Source: Vulcanococcus limneticus LL
GTDB taxonomy: Bacteria; Cyanobacteriota; Cyanobacteriia; PCC-6307; Cyanobiaceae
Reading direction: 5' to 3'
Assembly: GCF_002252705.1 (NCBI RefSeq)
Contig: NZ_NQLA01000022.1
Location: forward strand, 1-49,741
Length of the DNA stretch: 49,741 nucleotides
Part shown: piece after piece, positions 9,705 to 18,079 of the stretch
How the letters are laid out: every line of letters begins with the position of its first letter
Position numbering within the stretch: the stretch's first letter is position 1
Translations under genes and position numbers: made by a program
The notes under the pieces: generated by a model
Databases searched by the model: none
Seen by the model: only the letters and a program-made list of their open reading frames with translations
Told to the model about the DNA's origin: nothing

Positions 9705-10898
9705 TCAGGCGGACTGGATCGCCACGGCCTGGGCCTGGGTCCAGGTCGAGACACAGGGGATGCGGCTGCGGTCGCAGCGGTCGGCCCAGCGGCGGGCCAC
9801 ATCCACCACCTCGGCCAGCAGGCCGTCATCAAGGGTGGTGGGCCTGAGGCCCAGCTCGATGAAGCAGCGGTTGTCCACGATCAGGTCGTTCTCGATCGCC
9901 TCCTTGCGGGGATTGGGCAGGTAGTTGATCTGGGCGCCGGTGAGGCCAGCCACCTTGCGGGCCAGCTCGCCCACCTGGTGGCTCTCGGTCATCTGGTTGA
10001 AGATCTTCACCTTCTCGCCGGCGACCGGCGGATGCTCCAGGGCCAGCTGCACGCACTTCACCGAGTCGCGGATGTGGATGAAGGCGCGGGTCTGGCCGCC
10101 GGTGCCGTGCACCGTGAGCGGGTAGCCAATCGCCGCCTGCATCAGGAAGCGGTTCAGCACCGTGCCGTAGTCGCCGTCGTAATCGAAGCGGTTGGTCAGG
10201 CGCGGATCCCGCTCGGTGAGGTCGGTGTTAGTGCCCCACACGATGCCCTGGTGCAGGTCGGTGACGCGGATGCCGTCGTTCTTGTTGTAGTAGTAAAAGA
10301 GCAGCTGATCGAGCGTCTTGGTCATGTGGTAAACGCTGCCAGGATCCGTGGGGTGCAGGATCTTCTCGGTGAAGCGGCTGCCATCGGCCTGGGGCACCTC
10401 CACCGTGAGGTAGCCCTCGGGAATCGTGGCGCCGCGGTGGGAGCCGTAGCCGTAGACCCCCATCGTGCCCAGGTGGACGATGTGGACGTCCAGGCCGCTC
10501 TCGACGATGGCGGCCAGCAGGTTGTGGGTGCCGTTGACGTTGTTGTCGACGGTGTAGCGCTTGGTGGCGCTGCTCTTCATCGAATAGGGAGCCGCCCGCT
10601 GCTCGGCGAAGTGCACGACCGAGCTGGGCCTCTCGCTGCGCAGCAGCTCCAGCAGGCGGTCGTAGTCCTGGGCGATGTCGAGGTGCACGAAGCGCATCGC
10701 CTTGCCGCCCACCTGCTCCCAGGCCCGCAGCCGCTCCCCGATCGTGGCGATCGGCGTGAGCGACTCAACCTCCAGGTCGATGTCGATCTTGCGGCGACTG
10801 AGGTTGTCGACGATCACCACGTCGTGGCCCGCCTCGGCCAGGTTCACCGCGCAGGGCCAGCCGCAGAAGCCGTCACCGCCGAGAACGAGAACCTTCAC
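9705..10898 (-). CDS. sqdB: UDP-sulfoquinovose synthase
   Basis: 397 residues, extended short-chain dehydrogenase/epimerase fold. The NAD-binding motif is VLVLGGDGFCGWPCAVNLAE (residues 3-22), and the segment VVHFAEQRAAPYSMKS and the Thr/Tyr region LGTMGVYGYGSHRG are diagnostic of SqdB. It makes UDP-sulfoquinovose from UDP-glucose and sulfite. The start is GTG at 10898, supported by AGGAG six bases upstream. The gene precedes sqdX and follows the psb34-like gene on the same strand, with a 66-bp gap that could hold its own promoter. Confidence 0.95.
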   Translation of the reverse strand: MKVLVLGGDGFCGWPCAVNLAEAGHDVVIVDNLSRRKIDIDLEVESLTPIATIGERLRAWEQVGGKAMRFVHLDIAQDYDRLLELLRSERPSSVVHFAEQRAAPYSMKSSATKRYTVDNNVNGTHNLLAAIVESGLDVHIVHLGTMGVYGYGSHRGATIPEGYLTVEVPQADGSRFTEKILHPTDPGSVYHMTKTLDQLLFYYYNKNDGIRVTDLHQGIVWGTNTDLTERDPRLTNRFDYDGDYGTVLNRFLMQAAIGYPLTVHGTGGQTRAFIHIRDSVKCVQLALEHPPVAGEKVKIFNQMTESHQVGELARKVAGLTGAQINYLPNPRKEAIENDLIVDNRCFIELGLRPTTLDDGLLAEVVDVARRWADRCDRSRIPCVSTWTQAQAVAIQSA

Positions 10899-10964
10899 CT
10901 GAACTCCTGCTGGATGAGCGAGCGCTCCTTGGAAGGCAAGCTACTACAGGCGTCTGGCGTCCCC

Positions 10965-11132
10965 TCAGCTGATCCCCACGGCCACCGCCACCAGCAGCAG
11001 CACCAGCAGCGCCCCGCCAATCAGCAGCAGGCGACTGCTGGCAGGGCCGCCTTCCCCCGCTTCCATCACCTGCATGCGGGGTTCCTTGGCGAAGGCATTC
11101 AGCTTGCCGCCGTCCTCTTCGGTGACCTGCAT
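10965..11132 (-). CDS. psb34: Psb34-like single-helix photosystem II assembly protein
   Basis: 55 residues, found by reading the gap between thiG and sqdB. The N-terminal part contains TEEDGGKLNAFAKEPRMQV, matching the G-x-L-N-x-F-A-x-E-P signature I associate with Psb34/Ssl1498 (HliP-like) proteins. A single hydrophobic helix (about residues 34-54, LLLIGGALLVLLLVAVAVG) ends the protein. Psb34 binds photosystem II assembly intermediates at CP47 and competes with high-light-inducible proteins. The protein lacks the chlorophyll-binding ExxNxR motif of true Hlips. Same strand as thiG (70 bp upstream) and sqdB (66 bp downstream). The name rests on recalled family features. Confidence 0.75.
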   Translation of the reverse strand: MQVTEEDGGKLNAFAKEPRMQVMEAGEGGPASSRLLLIGGALLVLLLVAVAVGIS

Positions 11133-11201
11133 GGCACGGGTATGTGGTTCAGGCGACCCTACGGAGTGCTGGCAAGGACAACGGCGCCCCGCCCGGAAGC
11201 T

Positions 11202-12029
11202 TCACGTGCCGATGCGTCCCTGGACGGGGGAGCTCGGACTGGCCTGGGCCCGCACCGGCAGCCGGCCGGCCTGTAGCGCGGCCCTGCCGGCCTGCCAGGC
11301 CAGCGCCATGGCCCTGGCCATCACCGGCGGATCCCCGGCCAGGGCGATGGCGCTGTTGATCAGCAGGGCGTCGGCCCCCATCTCCATCGCCTGGGCCGCC
11401 TCGCTCGGCACGCCGATGCCGGCGTCCACCACCACCGGCACGCGGGCGTTCTCAATGATCAGAGCGATGTTGGCGGCGTTGCGGATGCCCTGGCCCGAGC
11501 CGATCGGGGAGCCCAGTGGCATCACGGTGGCGCAGCCCACGTCCTCCAGCCGCTTGGCAAGCAGCGGATCGGCATTGATGTAGGGCAGCACGGTGAAGCC
11601 CTCCTTCACCAGCTGCTCGGCCGCCTCCAGGGTGCCGATCGGGTCCGGCAGCAGGTGCCTGGAGTCGGGGATCACCTCCAGCTTCACGAAGCTGTTGTCC
11701 TCCTGGCCGGCCAGCTTGGCCAGCTCGCGGCCGAGCCGAGCCACCCGGATCGCCTCCTCGGCCGTGGCGCAGCCGGCGGTGTTGGGCAGCATCCAGATCC
11801 GCCGCCAGTCGATCGCCTCCATCAGGCCCTCGTGGCCCGCGGCCTGGCTCTGCACGCGGCGCACCGCCACCGTCACGATGTCGCAGTCGCTGGCCTCCAG
11901 GCTGGTCTGCATCGCCTGCAGGCTGGGGTATTTGCCCGTGCCGGTCATCAGCCGGCTGCGGAAGCGGCGCCCGCCGATCACCAGGGGATCGGGGTAGTCC
12001 GCCGGGGCGAAGGGAGTGGGCTGGGCCAT
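11202..12029 (-). CDS. thiG: Thiazole synthase
   Basis: 275 residues, TIM-barrel enzyme that joins 1-deoxyxylulose phosphate, dehydroglycine and ThiS thiocarboxylate to make the thiazole moiety of thiamine. Motifs are [12 protein letters not shown] near residue 24, TVAVRRV, LPNTAGC, and the phosphate-binding [13 protein letters not shown] and [20 protein letters not shown]. Length matches the family apart from a polar tail of about 25 residues. A TACCTT hexamer lies only six bases before the ATG, so a leaderless mRNA is possible. No TPP riboswitch is recognisable upstream, and the 73-bp gap to the divergent gene is too short for one. Confidence 0.96.
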   Translation of the reverse strand: MAQPTPFAPADYPDPLVIGGRRFRSRLMTGTGKYPSLQAMQTSLEASDCDIVTVAVRRVQSQAAGHEGLMEAIDWRRIWMLPNTAGCATAEEAIRVARLGRELAKLAGQEDNSFVKLEVIPDSRHLLPDPIGTLEAAEQLVKEGFTVLPYINADPLLAKRLEDVGCATVMPLGSPIGSGQGIRNAANIALIIENARVPVVVDAGIGVPSEAAQAMEMGADALLINSAIALAGDPPVMARAMALAWQAGRAALQAGRLPVRAQASPSSPVQGRIGT

Positions 12030-12074
12030 TCAGCGAAGGTACCGCGCAGCCCTTCCCAACGCGGCCTTTGCCCC

Positions 12075-12080
12075 TAGCCT
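12075..12080 (+). promoter_or_regulatory. Putative -10 for the 12103 gene
   Basis: TAGCCT lies 22 nt before the proposed GTG start at 12103, the same spacing as TACCCT before the 5573 gene. Confidence 0.35.
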
Positions 12081-12102
12081 GGCTCCAACGCCTGGTGTCG
12101 TC

Positions 12103-12672
12103 GTGCTTCCCCTCCTCCTGGCCGCCGCCAACTCCCTGCCGGTGGGCAGTCCCGTGCCGGTGGGCGGCTACGTGCCCTACAACCCTCCCGCCGGTTCGCC
12201 CCAGGCTGCCGAGACCTACCTGCTCGGCACCCTGTCTCCGGTCGAGACCTTCGATCCGGCCGCCCGGGCCTCAGCCCTGGCCCAGACCATGCCCCGTAAC
12301 TGGAGCGGCACCTACCAGCCCTTCGATGGCGGCGCCTCGGTGCCGGTGGCCCTCAACCTGGCCAGCATCACGGCCTTCGGCCAGATGGTGGATGTGCGCG
12401 GCGAGATGACCGTGGGCTCGGTGGTCACCCCGGTGCAGGGCAACCTCAACGCCAAGTCCGATCAGCTCGATCTGCTGGTGCTCTGCCAGTGCGACGTGGC
12501 CGGGCTTGAGCTGGGGGGCGCCTTCCTGGGCCTGCAGGCCATCAACCTCAGCGGCTGGGTGGCGCCGCGTCTCACCCATCCCGGCGGCCAGCTGGTGCTC
12601 AACCCGGCGGCGCCGGTCCAGCCGCCGGCGTCCCCCCTTCAGAACCGTCAGGAGATTCGCGGCCTCTGGTGA
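12103..12672 (+). CDS. Unknown protein, possibly exported
   Basis: 189 residues if translation begins at GTG 12103; the same frame is open back to 12016 but that would overlap thiG. The N-terminus LPLLLAAANSLPVG could be a weak signal peptide. The body is rich in Gly, Pro, Val and Ala with alternating hydrophobic residues (about 75-150, including FGQMVDVRGEMTVGSVV and LDLLVLCQCDVAGLELG), which suggests a beta-sandwich or barrel. A single Cys-x-Cys is present. I do not recognise the family. Codon use matches the core genes, so it is probably real. A possible structured RNA follows. Confidence 0.6.
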   Translation: MLPLLLAAANSLPVGSPVPVGGYVPYNPPAGSPQAAETYLLGTLSPVETFDPAARASALAQTMPRNWSGTYQPFDGGASVPVALNLASITAFGQMVDVRGEMTVGSVVTPVQGNLNAKSDQLDLLVLCQCDVAGLELGGAFLGLQAINLSGWVAPRLTHPGGQLVLNPAAPVQPPASPLQNRQEIRGLW

Positions 12673-12680
12673 GGCTCCAG

Positions 12681-12800
12681 TAGCATGCAGCTGGGCCCGG
12701 TTGGCTCGTTCGGGCACCGATCTGCCCTGCCGAGCCAGCCGCACGATTGAACGTGTCGGCCTGGATGCCAGCAAAAAGCCGCCCCCAGGGGCGGCTTTCT
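12681..12800 (+). ncRNA. Candidate structured small RNA
   Basis: A TAGCAT -10-like hexamer (12681-12686) is followed by a strong compound hairpin: GGTTGGCTCG (12699-12708) pairs with CGAGCCAGCC (12731-12740, ten pairs including one G-U). Inside it GGGCA (12712-12716) pairs with TGCCC (12723-12727) across a CCGATC loop. A small CACG/CGTG hairpin and the intrinsic terminator at 12773-12800 follow. No ORF explains it. It matches no RNA family I can name. The alternative is a structured 3' UTR of the gene ending at 12672. The transcription strand is inferred from the hexamer. Confidence 0.45.
12773..12800. terminator. Bidirectional Rho-independent terminator
   Basis: AAAGCCGCCC (12775-12784) pairs with GGGCGGCTTT (12789-12798) around a CCAG loop, a ten-pair stem. 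The minus strand continues with five T, so it should end the rpmI-rplT-ycf37 transcript; the plus strand has TTTCTT and could end the candidate RNA. Confidence 0.8.
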
Positions 12801-12849
12801 TGTGGTCAGTGAACGTGGCTCTTCTGGCACTCGACTGGCGTCCGGAAGC

Positions 12850-13374
12850 TCAGGCCGCCGTCCGGCGTTCCAGGCGCTTGAGGCGCTTGCGAGCGGTGCG
12901 GTTGGCGCTGTCCAGCTCCAGCACCTTGGTGTAGGCCTCGCGGGCCTCCTCCTGCTTCTGCTGCTTCTCGAGCGCGAAGGCCAGGTTGTTGAGGGCCACC
13001 GGGTAGTCCGCCTTCGCCTTGAGGGCGGCGCGGTAATGGCGGACCGCAGCGGGGTAGTTGTTCTGGGCCGCCAGGGCGAAGCCCAGGGCGTTTTCGATCA
13101 CCGCCTGGGCCTCGAGGGGCTCGTTGCCGGCGCGCTTGAGCGCCTGCTTGAGGTTGTCGGCGGCCTGGCCATACAGCCGCTTGCGCAGCTGCACCGAGGC
13201 CAGCTCGTAGAGATCGGCGGCGGATCGCTGGCCGCCCTGAACCTCGGCTTCGAGCCGGGCCAAGGCGGCCTCATCGCGCCGCACGCGCAGGATCTGACGG
13301 GCCACCACCACGGCGGCGCTGCCCAGGAGCAGGATCAGACCGATCAGGTAGGCCTGAGGCAGGGAGAAGTCCAT
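12850..13374 (-). CDS. ycf37: Ycf37-like TPR protein (photosystem I assembly)
   Basis: 174 residues. An N-terminal membrane helix (about residues 8-26, AYLIGLILLLGSAAVVV) is followed by a basic stretch and three tetratricopeptide repeats (about residues 50-165), including NALGFALAAQNNYPAAVRHY and NNLAFALEKQQKQEEAREAY. This architecture and the short helix-RQILRVRR linker match cyanobacterial and plastid Ycf37, which assists photosystem I assembly or stability at the thylakoid. Start ATG 13374 is preferred over the longer frame because the membrane helix then sits at the N-terminus. It is 19 bp downstream of rplT, probably co-transcribed, and ends before a strong terminator. A generic TPR protein is the alternative. 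Confidence 0.75.
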   Translation of the reverse strand: MDFSLPQAYLIGLILLLGSAAVVVARQILRVRRDEAALARLEAEVQGGQRSAADLYELASVQLRKRLYGQAADNLKQALKRAGNEPLEAQAVIENALGFALAAQNNYPAAVRHYRAALKAKADYPVALNNLAFALEKQQKQEEAREAYTKVLELDSANRTARKRLKRLERRTAA

Positions 13375-13393
13375 GGGGCCTACCGTTGCGCCC

Positions 13394-13741
13394 TCAGGCC
13401 TTCGCGGCGCCGACCACGCTGGTGAAGCTGGCGGGGTCAAGCACGGCCAGCTGGGCCAGCATCTTGCGGTTCAGCTGCACGTCGGCCTTCTTGAGGCCAC
13501 CGATCAGGCGGCTGTAGCTCAGCCCGTTCAGGCGAGCTGCGGCGTTGATGCGGGCGATCCAGAGGCGACGGAAGTCACGCTTCCGGCGGCGACGGTCGCG
13601 GTAGGCGTTGCAGAGGGCCTTCATGACCCGCTGGTTCGCGGTGCGGAACAGGGAGCCGTTGCCGCCGCGGAACCCGCGCGCCAGGCGCAGGATCTTGTTG
13701 CGGCGTTTGCGGGCGACGTTGCCCCTCTTAACGCGGGCCAT
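13394..13741 (-). CDS. rplT: 50S ribosomal protein L20
   Basis: 115 residues, full length. The basic N-terminal extension [20 protein letters not shown], the [10 protein letters not shown]-type region (here [17 protein letters not shown]) and the C-terminal [20 protein letters not shown] are characteristic. L20 binds 23S rRNA early in large-subunit assembly. It lies 44 bp after rpmI on the same strand, the usual L35-L20 order. In other bacteria this pair is autoregulated by L20, but I see no recognisable operator and infC is not adjacent here. Confidence 0.98.
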   Translation of the reverse strand: MARVKRGNVARKRRNKILRLARGFRGGNGSLFRTANQRVMKALCNAYRDRRRRKRDFRRLWIARINAAARLNGLSYSRLIGGLKKADVQLNRKMLAQLAVLDPASFTSVVGAAKA

Positions 13742-13785
13742 GGGTGGATCTCAGGTGTGGGTGGTCGGGCAGGTCAGCGCAGCGG

Positions 13786-13983
13786 TCAGCTGTAGGGGAG
13801 CATGGCGCGCACGTTGTCCGCATCGCGCTCGTCGACCACGGCCATCGTGCCGAGGTGGCGCTTGCGCTTCGGGCTCTTGTGGTCGAGCAGGTGATTGCGG
13901 AAGGCGTGCCGGCGCATGAACTTCCCGCTGCCGGTGGCCTTGAACCGCTTAGCGGCTGCTCTGCGGGTCTTGAGCTTCGGCAT
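13786..13983 (-). CDS. rpmI: 50S ribosomal protein L35
   Basis: 65 residues: [20 protein letters not shown], then [19 protein letters not shown], a textbook L35 sequence. The longer open frame upstream is ignored because the protein has its normal length from this ATG. First gene of an rpmI-rplT-ycf37 unit, divergent from the SpoIID-domain gene with 93 bp between the starts. Confidence 0.98.
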   Translation of the reverse strand: MPKLKTRRAAAKRFKATGSGKFMRRHAFRNHLLDHKSPKRKRHLGTMAVVDERDADNVRAMLPYS

Positions 13984-14046
13984 GTCTACGCGCTCTGGCA
14001 CAAACAATGAAGGTACGACGCGGAAGTGCCATCCGCCAACACCCCC

Positions 14047-14052
14047 TAGCGT
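14047..14052 (+). promoter_or_regulatory. Putative -10 for the SpoIID-domain gene
   Basis: TAGCGT lies 24 nt before the ATG at 14077, fitting the TANNNT spacing pattern of this window. Confidence 0.35.
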
Positions 14053-14076
14053 CGAGGCCCCCCACCGCCAGTCTTG

Positions 14077-15681
14077 ATGTCGATGCGTTCCAGGCAGGCG
14101 AGCTCGGCTTGGCGGGCTCGCGGTTCCCTGCGGCCGGTGCTGCCGGCCGCACTGGTCCTGGCTCTGGTGACCCTGGCTCCCGGCTGCCGGGCCGAGCAAG
14201 CCCTGAACGGGGAGCCGCTTCCCCAGGAGACCCTGACCCACTGGTCGGTGCCGGAACCCCCCGCGGTCACGGCCGAGCGACCGGTGCTGTGGGTGGCCCT
14301 GGCGGCCCATCTCGGTCCGAAGCTGGCCTCAAGTGCAGCAACCACACTACCCCTGGTGCTCACCGCCGCCGAGGGCACCATCGATGTGGTGGATGCGGGC
14401 GGTCTGCGGATCTCGGCTCCGCGACTGGAGCTGCGCTGGCGGGCAGAGCCCCTGCCCAGGCCTATCCGCCTGTCCCGCACGGTGCTCGGCCCCTTCCCCA
14501 GCTTCGAGACCGCCGAGCAGGCCGCCCTCAGCTGGCGCCAGCAGGGTGTGGAGTCCCGCATCGCCCATCCCGGCGACTGGGAGGTGTGGGCGCCGGCGGA
14601 CACCCCTGCTCCCCCCGGCCACACCGCCCGCGCCGAGAGCCAGCAGGTGACGGCGCGGAGCGCCCTGGTGCTGGCCTCCCCCGGGGGGCCGAAACCCCTG
14701 CAGGGACCCCTGGAGATCCGGGTGCCAGGGGGGCTGCGCTGGGGCGATGGGGTGTTCCGCGGGCCCTTCCGGCTCCAGAGCGATGCCTACGGCAGCTGGA
14801 GCCTGGTGGAGCAGGTGCCTCTGGAGCGCTACCTCCAGGGCGTGGTGCCCCATGAGATCGGGGCCGGCGCCCCGGCGGCGGCCCTGGCGGCCCAGGCCGT
14901 GCTGGCCCGCACCTGGGCCCTGCGCAACAGCCACCGCTTCGCCGTGGACGGCTACCACCTCTGCGCCGACACCCAGTGCCAGGTCTACGGCGATCCCCGC
15001 CAGGCGGGGCCAGCGGTGCGGGCTGCCATCACCACCACGGCGGGGCGAGTGCTGAGCTGGCAGGGCCGTCCGATCCATGCCGTCTATCACGCCACCAATG
15101 GCGGGGTGGCGGCAGGTTTTGAGGAGGTGTGGCGCGGCGAGCCGCTGCCCTACCTGCAGGCCTTCGCCGATGGCCCGGCGCCGTTCGTGGCGGCCTATCC
15201 GCTGCCGCTGGATCCGGCGCTCTCCCTGCCGGCCCTGTTGCAGCGCACCGCTCCAGCCGGGTACGGGGCCGACCACCCCCGCTACCGCTGGCAGCGCCGC
15301 CTGGACCGCCAGCAGATCCGCGAGGCCCTGGGGCCGGCCGGCAGGGCCCTGGGGGAGGTGCGCCAGCTGACGGTGCTGGAGCGGGGCCCCAGTGGCCGGG
15401 TCCTGGCCCTGGCGATCACCGGCAGTGCCGGTCGCCAGGTGTTGCGGCTCGATGGCATCCGCCGCAGCCTGCGCCAGCTGCCCAGCACCCTGTTCACCCT
15501 GACGCCGGAGGGGCCGGGAGTCTGGCGTGTCAGCGGCGGCGGCTTCGGCCACGGCGCCGGCCTGTCCCAGGCGGGGGCCATTGACCTGGCGGCCCGGGGC
15601 TGGAGCCTGGAGCGCATCCTGGCCCGCTATTACCCGGGCACGGCCCTCCTGCCGATTCAGGGCCTTGGGAACGGCCCTTAG
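14077..15681 (+). CDS. SpoIID/LytB-domain protein, probable lipoprotein
   Basis: 534 residues from ATG 14077 (another in-frame ATG is at 14083). A hydrophobic segment ending VTLAPGC (about residue 37) looks like a lipobox, so surface or periplasmic anchoring is likely. The C-terminal half is a SpoIID/LytB domain: [20 protein letters not shown], then [21 protein letters not shown] and the [15 protein letters not shown] motif. Bacillus SpoIID is a lytic transglycosylase acting on stem-peptide-free glycan; cyanobacterial homologues occur without sporulation, so a peptidoglycan remodelling role is inferred. The next gene starts 24 bp after the stop. Confidence 0.85.
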   Translation: MSMRSRQASSAWRARGSLRPVLPAALVLALVTLAPGCRAEQALNGEPLPQETLTHWSVPEPPAVTAERPVLWVALAAHLGPKLASSAATTLPLVLTAAEGTIDVVDAGGLRISAPRLELRWRAEPLPRPIRLSRTVLGPFPSFETAEQAALSWRQQGVESRIAHPGDWEVWAPADTPAPPGHTARAESQQVTARSALVLASPGGPKPLQGPLEIRVPGGLRWGDGVFRGPFRLQSDAYGSWSLVEQVPLERYLQGVVPHEIGAGAPAAALAAQAVLARTWALRNSHRFAVDGYHLCADTQCQVYGDPRQAGPAVRAAITTTAGRVLSWQGRPIHAVYHATNGGVAAGFEEVWRGEPLPYLQAFADGPAPFVAAYPLPLDPALSLPALLQRTAPAGYGADHPRYRWQRRLDRQQIREALGPAGRALGEVRQLTVLERGPSGRVLALAITGSAGRQVLRLDGIRRSLRQLPSTLFTLTPEGPGVWRVSGGGFGHGAGLSQAGAIDLAARGWSLERILARYYPGTALLPIQGLGNGP

Positions 15682-15705
15682 AGTCCTGCCACCCTTGGAG
15701 GAGCC

Positions 15706-17079
15706 ATGGCTGCCGGCGGCACCGCGACAGAAGCCCGCCGGCCCAAGGCGGCCCTGTTCCTGCTCTGCTGCCTGGCCGCGGGGATCCTGCCCCACCGGCT
15801 CGCGGGGCTGGCCAGCCTGGTGCCCTCGATCACCCTCACCCTGCTGCTGGGCGGCTACGGCCTGCGCACCGTGTTCCTGGCGCCGCGGCGCAACCCCGTG
15901 CCCGCGCCCGCCTCAGCTCCGGAGGCCGATCCTCCGGACCCGCCGGCGGTGGATCTGGTGGTGGCCGCCCGCGACGAGGAGGCTGTGGTCGGTCGGCTGG
16001 TGGAGCGGCTGGCCCAGGTGCGCTATCCCGACGGCCGGCTGCAGATCTGGGTGGTGGACGACGGCAGTGAGGACCGCACCCCCGAGCGCCTGGCCGAGCT
16101 TCAGCTCCGCTATCCCCAGCTGCAGGTCCTGCACCGCGGCCGCGATGCGGGTGGCGGCAAGTCCGGTGCCCTCAATGCGGTGCTGCCCCGGCTCCAGGGC
16201 CGCTGGTTGATGGTGCTGGATGCCGATGCCGAGCTCCAGCCGGAGGCGCTCGAGCGGCTGGTGCCCTACGCCGAGGCCGGCGGCTGGGGGGCGGTCCAGC
16301 TGCGCAAGGCCGTGGTGAACGCCGAGCGCAACCTCCTCACCCGCGCCCAGGCGATGGAGATGGCGCTCGATGCCCTGATCCAGCAGGGCCGGCTGGCCGC
16401 GGGTGGTGTGGTGGAGCTGCGCGGCAACGGCCAGCTGCTGCGCCGCGACCTGGTGCTCGCCTGCGGCGGCTTCAACGAGGCCACCGTCACCGATGACCTC
16501 GACCTCAGCTTTCGGCTGCTGCTTGACGGCACCGCCGTGGGCATCGTCTGGGATCCGCCGGTGCAGGAGGAGGCCGTCACCTCCCTGGCGGCCCTGTGGC
16601 GCCAGCGCCAGCGCTGGGCCGAGGGCGGTCTGCAGCGCTTCTTCGACTACTGGCCCGGGCTCACCGGTGATCGGCTCTCCGCCGCCCGCAAGCTCGATCT
16701 CGCCTGCTTCTTCCTGCTCCAGTACGTCCTGCCGCTGCTGGCGGTGACCGACCTGATCGGCGCTGCCCTCACCGGCACCGCACCGGCGATCTGGCCCCTC
16801 TCGATCGTGGCCTTCGCGCTCTCCGGTGGCGGCATCCTCCAGGGCTGCCGGCGGCCCAGCGAGGGGCCGGCGCTGCCGCCCATGGGGCCTCTCAATCTGG
16901 CCCTGGGCATCGTCTATCTGGGCCACTGGTTCGCGGTGATCCCCTGGACCACCCTGCGCATGGCGCTGCTGCCCAAGCGCCTGGTCTGGGCCAAGACCCT
17001 GCACCTGGGGGATCAGGGCGCCGAGGCTCCAGCCGGGCCAGAGCCGGAGGAGGGAGATCTCCGGTCGCAGGCCTCCTGA
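15706..17079 (+). CDS. Membrane GT2 glycosyltransferase, possibly monoglucosyldiacylglycerol synthase
   Basis: 457 residues. Two N-terminal hydrophobic segments (about 14-35 and 40-62) precede a processive-type GT2 domain with VVDDGS (about residue 120), MVLDADAEL, TDDLDLS and the QRQRW motif, followed by three or four C-terminal membrane helices (about 330-430). This architecture matches cyanobacterial Sll1377-type enzymes that add glucose to diacylglycerol as the first step to galactolipid. Other GT2 enzymes share the layout, so the substrate is an inference. GGAGGAG six bases before the ATG is a strong ribosome-binding site. It ends 45 bp from a convergent gene. Confidence 0.68.
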   Translation: MAAGGTATEARRPKAALFLLCCLAAGILPHRLAGLASLVPSITLTLLLGGYGLRTVFLAPRRNPVPAPASAPEADPPDPPAVDLVVAARDEEAVVGRLVERLAQVRYPDGRLQIWVVDDGSEDRTPERLAELQLRYPQLQVLHRGRDAGGGKSGALNAVLPRLQGRWLMVLDADAELQPEALERLVPYAEAGGWGAVQLRKAVVNAERNLLTRAQAMEMALDALIQQGRLAAGGVVELRGNGQLLRRDLVLACGGFNEATVTDDLDLSFRLLLDGTAVGIVWDPPVQEEAVTSLAALWRQRQRWAEGGLQRFFDYWPGLTGDRLSAARKLDLACFFLLQYVLPLLAVTDLIGAALTGTAPAIWPLSIVAFALSGGGILQGCRRPSEGPALPPMGPLNLALGIVYLGHWFAVIPWTTLRMALLPKRLVWAKTLHLGDQGAEAPAGPEPEEGDLRSQAS

Positions 17080-17124
17080 GGCGAATGGGTTGGGGACTGG
17101 GTCCGGCAGCCGTGCGCGCTGGCC

Positions 17125-18006
17125 CTACGGCTTGATGCCCTGGCGACCGTCCGGCCCGAAGCTGTGCCATACCCACCAGCCGGGATGGCCCAGGCCGCGC
17201 TCGGGGCCGTCGCCGATGCGGATCCTCACCAGCTCCGGCTTGCCGGCATTGAGGCGCAGGCCCTGGCCAATGGGGAAGCGCCGTTCGCCGCTGAACAGGC
17301 CGGAGTAGAGCGGGGCGCCGCGCAGGTTGCGCACGTCCAGCCAGGTTTCGCTGGGGCTGCGAAGCTCCAGGATCAGCCCCGACTGCGCGTCCCGACCAGC
17401 GATGCCGCTGTCGGCACCGCCTGCGGCACGGCTGCCGGCAGACCTGTCGCCGCTTGAGTAGACGCGCCACTGCTGCAGTGCCAGTCCGCCCACCACGCCC
17501 ACGCCTGCGGCCGCCAGCAGGGCCAGCCTCAGGGGACGCGGCGGCTGGGTCTGCTGGGGCCAGCGCAGGTTGGGCCAGGCCAACTGCGGCCAGCGCCAAC
17601 GCCGGGGCCAAGCCAGCCGGCTGGCGGGCCGCTTCCCGCTCCGCTGCCGTTGGGGTTGGCTGGGGGGCGGGGGTGGCGCGGCCTCTTCGATGGACTGGGC
17701 GGGCGCAGCAGGCCCAGTGGCTGCGGCTTCGGCGTCGGGGGCGGCCGGCGTGGCAGGGGGGGGCGCGGCGTCCGCTGCCGCCGGGCTGAGGGCGTGGCGC
17801 AGCTGCTCCCTCAGGGCCTGGTTCCGCTCCGACAGCAGGCGCACGTCCTCCACAAGGGGCTGCAGTTTCTGGTCGAATTTGCGCTCGTAGATCTCCGGAA
17901 CCTCGTTGATCAGCTCCTCCAGTTCGCTGATCTTGCCTCGGGTGGCAGCCAGTTCCCGCTGCACTCTCTGCAGTTCCAGGTAGTCGTCCGACGGGAGATG
18001 GTTCAC
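17125..18006 (-). CDS. Coiled-coil, Trp-Pro-repeat membrane protein of unknown function
   Basis: 293 residues. Residues 8-72 form a coiled coil (LQRVQRELAATRGKISELEE). Residues 75-125 are Pro/Ala-rich. A basic segment with four Trp-Pro dipeptides (residues 131-150) precedes one membrane helix (about 159-177). The external C-terminal domain (about 210-293) has beta-like segments such as LILELRSPSETWLDVRNLRG, reminiscent of the C-terminal domain of RodZ (DUF4115), but no RodZ helix-turn-helix is present. Function is unknown; an envelope or cytoskeletal linker is a guess. A GATAAT -10-like hexamer lies 26 nt before the ATG. Confidence 0.65.
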   Translation of the reverse strand: MNHLPSDDYLELQRVQRELAATRGKISELEELINEVPEIYERKFDQKLQPLVEDVRLLSERNQALREQLRHALSPAAADAAPPPATPAAPDAEAAATGPAAPAQSIEEAAPPPPPSQPQRQRSGKRPASRLAWPRRWRWPQLAWPNLRWPQQTQPPRPLRLALLAAAGVGVVGGLALQQWRVYSSGDRSAGSRAAGGADSGIAGRDAQSGLILELRSPSETWLDVRNLRGAPLYSGLFSGERRFPIGQGLRLNAGKPELVRIRIGDGPERGLGHPGWWVWHSFGPDGRQGIKP

Positions 18007-18032
18007 GGCCGCGTCGTGCTCCTGGGTTTGGG

Positions 18033-18038
18033 ATTATC
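18033..18038 (-). promoter_or_regulatory. Putative -10 for the coiled-coil gene
   Basis: GATAAT on the minus strand, five of six matches to TATAAT, lies 26 nt before the ATG at 18006. No -35 is evident. Confidence 0.45.
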
Positions 18039-18079
18039 GCTGAAGTGTCAGCCCTTGAGCCCCCGTCAGCTACGGCGGT

